In this document: positions 43,562 to 48,958 of the stretch, piece by piece
Layout: every line of letters begins with the position of its first letter
Numbering within the stretch: the stretch's first letter is position 1
Source: Cedecea neteri NBRC 105707 = ATCC 33855
GTDB lineage: Bacteria > Pseudomonadota > Gammaproteobacteria > Enterobacterales > Enterobacteriaceae
Direction: 5' to 3'
Length of the DNA: 48,958 nucleotides
Assembly: GCF_001571265.1 (NCBI RefSeq)
Contig: NZ_BCTL01000047.1
Span: forward strand, 1 to 48,958
Translations under genes and position numbers: made by a program
Notes under the pieces: generated by a model
Databases searched by the model: none
What the model was told of the DNA's origin: nothing
The model's input: only the letters and a program-made list of their open reading frames with translations

Positions 43562-44299
43562 TCAGGTATTGCTGCTGTTTGCGGCAATAATCTTCGCTAC
43601 TTTGTCAGCCTGACCCGGCATCTGCATCTCGCGGTAGGCATTTTCCATCAGCTTCAGGCCGTCACGAGTGGCTTGAGTGTCCGGATAATCACGCAGCATA
43701 CCTTCAACGCGATTAACTACTGCAACCCAGGCGCCGCGTTTCGTGTAATATTGCGCCACGGAAAGCTCATACTTCGCCAAGCGATCTTTGAGGAACACGA
43801 GACGTTTGGTCGCATCGGTGACGTATTGGCTGTTTGGATAGCCGCGAACCAGCTTCGAGAAGTCGTTGAATGCGTCGCGAGCGTGTTGCGGATCGCGGTC
43901 AGAACGATCAACACCGAAGAAGCCTTGCAGCGCACTGTCATCCAACGCCATGTCTGTCAGGCCACGCATGTAAAGTACGTAGTCGATGTTTGGATGAGTC
44001 GGATTGAGGCGCATAAAGCGATCGATCGCCGCCTGAGCCAGCGGTAAGTCCGCATTTTTGTAGTAGGCGTAGATCAGGTCGAGCTGCACTTGCTGAGAGT
44101 ACGGGCCGAATGGATAGCGGTTATCCAGCGCTTCCAGTTGCGTTATCGCCGCTTTAAAGTTACCGTCCTGCAGCTTTTGCTGGGCAGTCGCATAGATCTC
44201 AGAAGGCGGATTATCAGGAACCTCATCCTTGGAACTGGAGCAACCAGCCAAAGCCAGGCTCAACGTGGCCGCTGCCACCAGATATTTCATGCGCGTCAT
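43562..44299 (-). CDS. bamD: Outer-membrane lipoprotein BamD
   Basis: A 245-residue essential BAM-complex subunit, the E. coli length. Signal with lipobox L-A-L-A-G-C (Cys20), then five tetratricopeptide-like repeats ([37 protein letters not shown]). Divergent from rluD. BamE, its partner, is also encoded in this window. Confidence 0.98.
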   Translation of the reverse strand: MTRMKYLVAAATLSLALAGCSSSKDEVPDNPPSEIYATAQQKLQDGNFKAAITQLEALDNRYPFGPYSQQVQLDLIYAYYKNADLPLAQAAIDRFMRLNPTHPNIDYVLYMRGLTDMALDDSALQGFFGVDRSDRDPQHARDAFNDFSKLVRGYPNSQYVTDATKRLVFLKDRLAKYELSVAQYYTKRGAWVAVVNRVEGMLRDYPDTQATRDGLKLMENAYREMQMPGQADKVAKIIAANSSNT

Positions 44300-44432
44300 G
44301 ACGTTTGACTTTCCTAAGTAATGTTATTTCCGGGAGAGTTCATGTTCCGGCTCCCGATAAAGACCAGCTACAATAGCACATTATATTAAACGGCATTGCC
44401 GTAAAACCCAACGTTAACGAAAGAAGCTGTCT

Positions 44433-45413
44433 ATGGCACAACTAGTACAACTCACCGAAACGGTGTCCGATTCACAACTGGGTCAACGCTTAGATCAGGC
44501 ATTGGCCGAATTGTTCCCGGATTATTCGCGTTCGCGCATAAAAGAATGGATTCTTGACCAGAAAGTCACGGTCAACGGCGCTGTCTGGGACAAGCCGAAA
44601 GAGAAAGTATTGGGTGGCGAACTCGTTACTATCAATGCGGAAATTGAAGAAGAAGCGCGCTGGGAGCCTCAGGATATCCCGTTGAATATCGTTTATGAAG
44701 ATGAAGATATTCTGGTGATCAACAAGCCGCGTGACCTGGTCGTACATCCTGGTGCAGGCAACCCGGACGGCACGGTGCTGAATGCGCTGCTGCATTACTA
44801 TCCGGCGATTGCGGATGTACCGCGTGCGGGTATCGTCCACCGTCTGGATAAAGACACCACCGGCCTGATGGTCGTGGCGAAAACCGTTCCAGCACAGACT
44901 CGCCTGGTTGAAGCACTTCAGCTGCGTGAAATTACCCGTGAGTACGAAGCCGTTGCGATTGGTCATATGACCGGCGGCGGTACGGTGGAAGAGCCTATCA
45001 GCCGCCATCCAACCAAACGTACCCACATGTCCGTGCACCCAATGGGAAAACCTGCGGTGACTCATTACCGCATTATGGAACACTTCCGCGTGCATACGCG
45101 CCTGCGTCTGCGCCTGGAAACCGGCCGTACTCACCAAATTCGCGTTCATATGGCACATATCAGTCATCCGCTGGTGGGCGATCAGCTGTACGGGGGCCGT
45201 CCTCGTCCGCCGAAAGGCGCATCGGAAGAGTTCGTCAGCGTACTGCGCAAGTTTGATCGCCAGGCTCTACACGCGACCATGCTGCGCCTTTACCATCCTA
45301 TTAGCGGTATTCTGATGGAATGGAGTGCGCCGATCCCACAGGATATGGTTGAACTGATAGAAGCCCTGCGCGCCGATACCGAAACCCATAAAGACCAACT
45401 GGACTGGCTATGA
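44433..45413 (+). CDS. rluD: 23S rRNA pseudouridine synthase RluD
   Basis: A 326-residue enzyme, the E. coli length, making pseudouridines 1911, 1915 and 1917 in helix 69. N-terminal S4 domain (G-Q-R-L-D-Q-A-L-A-E-L-F), then catalytic domain with G-I-V-H-R-L-D-K-D-T-T-G-L (Asp nucleophile) and L-E-T-G-R-T-H-Q-I-R-V-H. Its TGA overlaps the ATG of pgeF by four bases. Confidence 0.98.
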   Translation: MAQLVQLTETVSDSQLGQRLDQALAELFPDYSRSRIKEWILDQKVTVNGAVWDKPKEKVLGGELVTINAEIEEEARWEPQDIPLNIVYEDEDILVINKPRDLVVHPGAGNPDGTVLNALLHYYPAIADVPRAGIVHRLDKDTTGLMVVAKTVPAQTRLVEALQLREITREYEAVAIGHMTGGGTVEEPISRHPTKRTHMSVHPMGKPAVTHYRIMEHFRVHTRLRLRLETGRTHQIRVHMAHISHPLVGDQLYGGRPRPPKGASEEFVSVLRKFDRQALHATMLRLYHPISGILMEWSAPIPQDMVELIEALRADTETHKDQLDWL

Positions 45414-46141
45414 CCAAAACGATCGTCCCGCACTGGCCGCTTCCGGAAGGCGTTGCTGCCTGTAGCTCAACCCGCGTTGGTGGCGTTAGCCTCGCGCCGT
45501 ATGACTCGATGAATCTGGGTGCCCATTGCGGCGACGATCTGGCGCATGTTGAAGAAAACCGTCGGCTATTTTATGCCGCCGCAGACCTGCCTTCGAAGCC
45601 GGTCTGGCTCGAGCAGGTTCACGGCAAAACGGTGCTGAAGCTGACGGGTGAGCCTTATGCCTCAAAGCGAGCTGATGCTTCTTATAGCAATACGCCGGGA
45701 ACGGTTTGTGCGGTGATGACGGCGGATTGCCTGCCGGTGCTGTTTTGTAATGAAGCCGGGACTGAAGTCGCGGCAGCACATGCCGGCTGGCGAGGCTTAT
45801 GCGAAGGCGTATTAGAAGAAACCGTTGCCTGCTTCCAGGACGCTCCGCAGAACATTCGCGCCTGGCTTGGGCCGGCAATTGGCCCTCTAGCATTCGAGGT
45901 GGGGCCGGAAGTCCGTGAAGCCTTTATGGCAAAGGACGAAAAAGCGGCAAGCGCTTTCCGCGCTGCGGGTGAAAAGTACTATGCTGATATCTACCAGCTT
46001 GCAAGGCAGCGGCTGGCGAACGCGGGGGTTACGCAGGTGTACGGTGGCGACCGCTGTACCTGGACCGAAAGCGGCGATTTCTTCTCATACCGCCGAGACA
46101 GAACCACAGGTCGTATGGCAAGTTTCATCTGGCTGATATAA
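45410..46141 (+). CDS. pgeF: Peptidoglycan-editing factor PgeF (YfiH)
   Basis: A 243-residue multicopper-oxidase-fold protein, the E. coli length, that removes wrongly inserted residues from UDP-MurNAc peptide precursors. Shows V-H-G-K-T-V (His), A-V-M-T-A-D-C-L-P-V-L-F (Cys) and A-A-A-H-A-G-W-R-G-L (His). ATGA overlap with rluD. Confidence 0.96.
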   Translation: MTKTIVPHWPLPEGVAACSSTRVGGVSLAPYDSMNLGAHCGDDLAHVEENRRLFYAAADLPSKPVWLEQVHGKTVLKLTGEPYASKRADASYSNTPGTVCAVMTADCLPVLFCNEAGTEVAAAHAGWRGLCEGVLEETVACFQDAPQNIRAWLGPAIGPLAFEVGPEVREAFMAKDEKAASAFRAAGEKYYADIYQLARQRLANAGVTQVYGGDRCTWTESGDFFSYRRDRTTGRMASFIWLI

Positions 46142-46203
46142 CCTATCGAATCAAGACGATCCAGTGCGGGTAGCTCACGCTTCATATATTTCAGGTCATT
46201 AAC

Positions 46204-46232
46204 CTTGAATAATTGAGGGATGACCTCATTTA
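46204..46232 (+). promoter_or_regulatory. Sigma-32 heat-shock promoter of clpB
   Basis: CTTGAA (46204-46209), 14-base spacer, CCTCATTTA (46224-46232); one mismatch to the RpoH -10. It is 40 bases before the clpB start. Confidence 0.85.
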
Positions 46233-46271
46233 ATCTCCAGTAGCAAATTTGACCTGTTTATGGGAGGAGTT

Positions 46272-48845
46272 ATGCGTCTGGATCGTCTTACCAATAAATT
46301 CCAGCTTGCTCTCGCCGATGCCCAATCTCTTGCGCTTGGGCACGACAATCAATTCATCGAACCTCTGCATCTGATGAGCGCTTTGCTCAATCAGGAAGGG
46401 GGATCTGTGCGTCCGTTACTGACCTCTGCGGGGGTGAATGCGGGCAAATTACGTACCGACATCGAGCAGGCGCTAAGCCGTTTGCCGCAGGTAGAGGGCA
46501 CCGGCGGCGACGTCCAGCCTTCTCAGGACCTGGTACGCGTATTGAACCTGTGCGATAAGCTTGCACAAAAACGAAACGATAACTTTATTTCGTCAGAGCT
46601 GTTTGTTCTGGCGGTACTTGACTCACGCGGCACTCTGACCGATTTGCTGAAAGCAGCGGGCGCAACGCCAGCGAACGTAACCGCCGCGATTGAGCAAATG
46701 CGTGGAGGGGAGAGCGTGAACGATCAGGGTGCCGAAGACCAACGTCAGGCATTAAAGAAATACACTGTTGATTTAACCGAGCGGGCCGAACAAGGCAAAC
46801 TGGATCCGGTGATCGGCCGTGATGAAGAAATTCGTCGTACCATCCAGGTACTGCAGCGTCGCACCAAAAACAACCCGGTACTGATTGGTGAACCGGGTGT
46901 GGGTAAAACGGCCATCGTCGAAGGGCTTGCACAGCGCATCATTAATGGTGAAGTACCAGAAGGCTTGAAAGGTCGTCGGGTTCTCGCGCTGGATATGGGC
47001 GCGCTGGTGGCAGGGGCCAAATACCGCGGTGAGTTCGAAGAACGTCTGAAAGGCGTGCTGAACGACCTCTCTAAGCAGGAAGGCAACGTCATTCTGTTTA
47101 TTGATGAGCTGCATACTATGGTTGGCGCAGGTAAAGCCGACGGCGCAATGGATGCCGGGAACATGCTCAAGCCGGCGCTTGCTCGTGGTGAACTCCACTG
47201 CGTTGGCGCGACCACGCTCGATGAATATCGCCAATATATAGAGAAGGATGCTGCGCTCGAACGACGTTTCCAAAAAGTGTTCGTGGCGGAGCCTACTGTA
47301 GAAGACACCATTGCGATTCTGCGCGGGCTAAAAGAACGCTATGAGCTGCACCACCATGTGCAAATCACAGATCCGGCAATTGTGGCGGCGGCCACGCTGT
47401 CTCATCGCTATATTGCCGATCGTCAGTTGCCGGATAAAGCCATCGACCTCATTGATGAGGCCGCATCCAGCATTCGTATGCAGATAGACTCCAAGCCGGA
47501 AGAGCTGGACCGTCTCGATCGCCGCATTATCCAGCTCAAGCTGGAGCAGCAGGCGTTGAAGAAAGAGTCTGATGAAGCCAGTCAGAAACGACTCAGCATG
47601 CTGAATGAAGAACTGGAAGATAAAGAACGTCAGTACTCTGAGCTCGAAGAAGAGTGGAAGGCGGAGAAAGCCTCGTTGTCAGGTACGCAGACCATTAAGG
47701 CTGAACTTGAGCAGGCGAAGATTGCAATCGAGCAGGCTCGCCGCGTGGGCGATCTTGGGCGTATGTCCGAGCTGCAGTACGGTAAAATCCCTGAGCTGGA
47801 GAAACAGCTGGCTGCGGCAACCCAAAGCGAAGGGAAAACCATGCGCCTGCTGCGTAATAAAGTGACGGATGCAGAAATCGCCGAAGTTCTGGCCCGCTGG
47901 ACCGGGATCCCGGTTGCCCGAATGCTAGAAGGCGAGCGCGACAAGCTATTACGTATGGAAAAAGATCTTCATCAGCGCGTGATTGGCCAGGATGAAGCCG
48001 TCGAAGCGGTATCAAACGCTATTCGCCGTAGCCGCGCAGGGCTATCTGACCCGAATCGCCCAATCGGTTCGTTCCTGTTCCTGGGGCCAACCGGGGTAGG
48101 TAAGACCGAGCTGTGCAAAGCGTTAGCGAACTTTATGTTCGACAGCGACGATGCGATGGTGCGTATCGATATGTCCGAGTTTATGGAGAAACACTCCGTA
48201 TCGCGGCTGGTGGGGGCGCCTCCGGGCTATGTGGGTTATGAAGAAGGCGGTTATCTGACAGAGGCTGTTCGTCGTCGTCCTTACTCAGTCATTCTGCTGG
48301 ATGAGGTCGAGAAGGCACATCCGGATGTGTTTAACATCCTGCTGCAGGTGCTGGACGATGGTCGCCTGACCGATGGTCAGGGCAGAACCGTTGATTTCCG
48401 TAATACGGTTGTCATTATGACCTCGAATCTTGGCTCAGACTTAATTCAGGAGCGTTTCGGCGAACTGGATTACGGTCACATGAAGGATCTGGTGCTGGGC
48501 GTGGTTAGCCAAAGCTTCCGTCCGGAATTCATTAACCGTATCGATGAGGTTGTTGTTTTCCATCCTCTCGGTGAGCGCCACATTGCTTCTATTGCGCAGA
48601 TTCAGTTGCAGCGTCTGTACAAACGGCTGGAAGAGCGTGGTTATGGCGTAAGCATCTCGGATGAAGCGCTGAAATTGATAAGTGAGAATGGCTATGACCC
48701 TGTTTACGGAGCACGTCCGCTGAAACGAGCTATCCAGCAGCAAATTGAGAACCCATTGGCTCAGCAAATCCTTTCTGGTGAGCTGATTCCTGGAAAAACA
48801 ATCAAGCTGGAAGTAAAAGACGATCGCATTGTGGCAGTACAGTAA
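46272..48845 (+). CDS. clpB: Disaggregase ClpB
   Basis: An 857-residue AAA+ chaperone, the E. coli length, which with DnaK/DnaJ/GrpE pulls proteins out of aggregates. ATG at 46272 has GGGAGGAG upstream. N domain 1-145; NBD1 with G-E-P-G-V-G-K-T (about 206-213) and I-L-F-I-D-E-L-H; coiled-coil M domain at about 405-520 ([14 protein letters not shown]); NBD2 with G-P-T-G-V-G-K-T (about 605-612) and I-L-L-D-E-V-E-K. All ATPase motifs are intact. Heat-shock promoter and an internal start are also seen. Confidence 0.98.
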   Translation: MRLDRLTNKFQLALADAQSLALGHDNQFIEPLHLMSALLNQEGGSVRPLLTSAGVNAGKLRTDIEQALSRLPQVEGTGGDVQPSQDLVRVLNLCDKLAQKRNDNFISSELFVLAVLDSRGTLTDLLKAAGATPANVTAAIEQMRGGESVNDQGAEDQRQALKKYTVDLTERAEQGKLDPVIGRDEEIRRTIQVLQRRTKNNPVLIGEPGVGKTAIVEGLAQRIINGEVPEGLKGRRVLALDMGALVAGAKYRGEFEERLKGVLNDLSKQEGNVILFIDELHTMVGAGKADGAMDAGNMLKPALARGELHCVGATTLDEYRQYIEKDAALERRFQKVFVAEPTVEDTIAILRGLKERYELHHHVQITDPAIVAAATLSHRYIADRQLPDKAIDLIDEAASSIRMQIDSKPEELDRLDRRIIQLKLEQQALKKESDEASQKRLSMLNEELEDKERQYSELEEEWKAEKASLSGTQTIKAELEQAKIAIEQARRVGDLGRMSELQYGKIPELEKQLAAATQSEGKTMRLLRNKVTDAEIAEVLARWTGIPVARMLEGERDKLLRMEKDLHQRVIGQDEAVEAVSNAIRRSRAGLSDPNRPIGSFLFLGPTGVGKTELCKALANFMFDSDDAMVRIDMSEFMEKHSVSRLVGAPPGYVGYEEGGYLTEAVRRRPYSVILLDEVEKAHPDVFNILLQVLDDGRLTDGQGRTVDFRNTVVIMTSNLGSDLIQERFGELDYGHMKDLVLGVVSQSFRPEFINRIDEVVVFHPLGERHIASIAQIQLQRLYKRLEERGYGVSISDEALKLISENGYDPVYGARPLKRAIQQQIENPLAQQILSGELIPGKTIKLEVKDDRIVAVQ
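46704..46718 (+). promoter_or_regulatory. Internal translation start of the short ClpB isoform
   Basis: GTG at 46716-46718 is codon 149 of clpB and follows GGAGGGGAG at 46704-46712, a strong ribosome-binding site. E. coli makes a shorter ClpB lacking the N domain from GTG codon 149; the same signals are kept here. Confidence 0.88.
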
Positions 48846-48860
48846 GCCACTTAACGTAAA

Positions 48861-48886
48861 AAACGAGCCCATCCGGGCTCGTTTTT
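48861..48886 (+). terminator. Terminator of clpB
   Basis: AACGAGCCC-ATCC-GGGCTCGTT followed by TTTT, 18 bases after the clpB stop. Confidence 0.94.
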
Positions 48887-48958
48887 GTTTGTAAAATAGC
48901 CATTACTGGCCGAGTTTTATACTTTTAGCCTGGAAAGTGAGCGGTCAGAAAGTTTTTT
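48887..48958 (+). other. Possible start of an rRNA operon control region
   Basis: The last bases, TCAGAAAGTTTTTT, resemble the start of the A/T-rich UP element of an rRNA P1 promoter, and in E. coli the rrnG operon follows clpB. No -35 or -10 is inside the window, so this is inference. Confidence 0.35.

Overview
The window is a chromosomal segment from a member of the Enterobacteriaceae. From about 24.2 kb to the right edge, gene order and protein lengths match the Escherichia/Salmonella/Enterobacter backbone: smpB, ratA, ratB, bamE, recN, nadK, grpE, corB(yfjD), ypjD, ffh, rpsP-rimM-trmD-rplS, yfiB-yfiN-yfiR, aroF-tyrA, pheA-pheL, raiA, bamD, rluD-pgeF, clpB. Two ERIC-type repeats also fit this family. 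Sequence differences from E. coli K-12 show it is another species or genus; I cannot name it from this window alone.

Region 1 (1 to about 5.48 kb) is the right end of an integrated island at the 3' end of ssrA (tmRNA). It has a P4/CP4-57-type tyrosine integrase, an AlpA-like regulator, a small ribbon-helix-helix-like protein paired with an unknown protein, a serine-recombinase-like protein that has lost its catalytic residues, a YfjJ/inovirus-Gp2-type protein with HUH and YxxK motifs, an unknown 247-residue protein, and, cut by the left edge, the end of a TatD-family nuclease that may be QatD of the Qat anti-phage system. The island is more AT-rich than the backbone and its far end is outside the window.

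Region 2 (5.48 to 24.2 kb) is ssrA followed by a four-gene type I secretion/adhesin operon: a giant BapA-like adhesin of 4190 residues, a TolC-like outer-membrane factor, a LapB/HlyB-type ABC exporter and an HlyD-type adaptor. The operon separates smpB from ssrA, the same position as Salmonella SPI-9 (bapABCD). The adhesin has about 32 Ig-like modules of two lengths, then three copies of a two-domain unit, then a type I secretion signal.

Region 3 (24.2 to 49 kb) is conserved core. Its functions are trans-translation (SmpB), outer-membrane assembly (BamE, BamD), DNA repair (RecN, with two LexA boxes), NADP synthesis, heat shock (GrpE and ClpB, both with sigma-32-type promoters), protein targeting (Ffh), ribosome and tRNA maturation (RpsP, RimM, TrmD, RplS, RluD), cyclic-di-GMP signalling (YfiRNB), aromatic amino acid synthesis (AroF, TyrA, PheA with a Phe-rich leader) and ribosome hibernation (RaiA, with a CRP site). 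Departures from the K-12 layout are a SMP-30/gluconolactonase gene between tyrA and pheA, ERIC elements in the recN leader and between trmD and rplS, and a divergent helix segment in GrpE. An rRNA operon probably follows clpB just outside the window.
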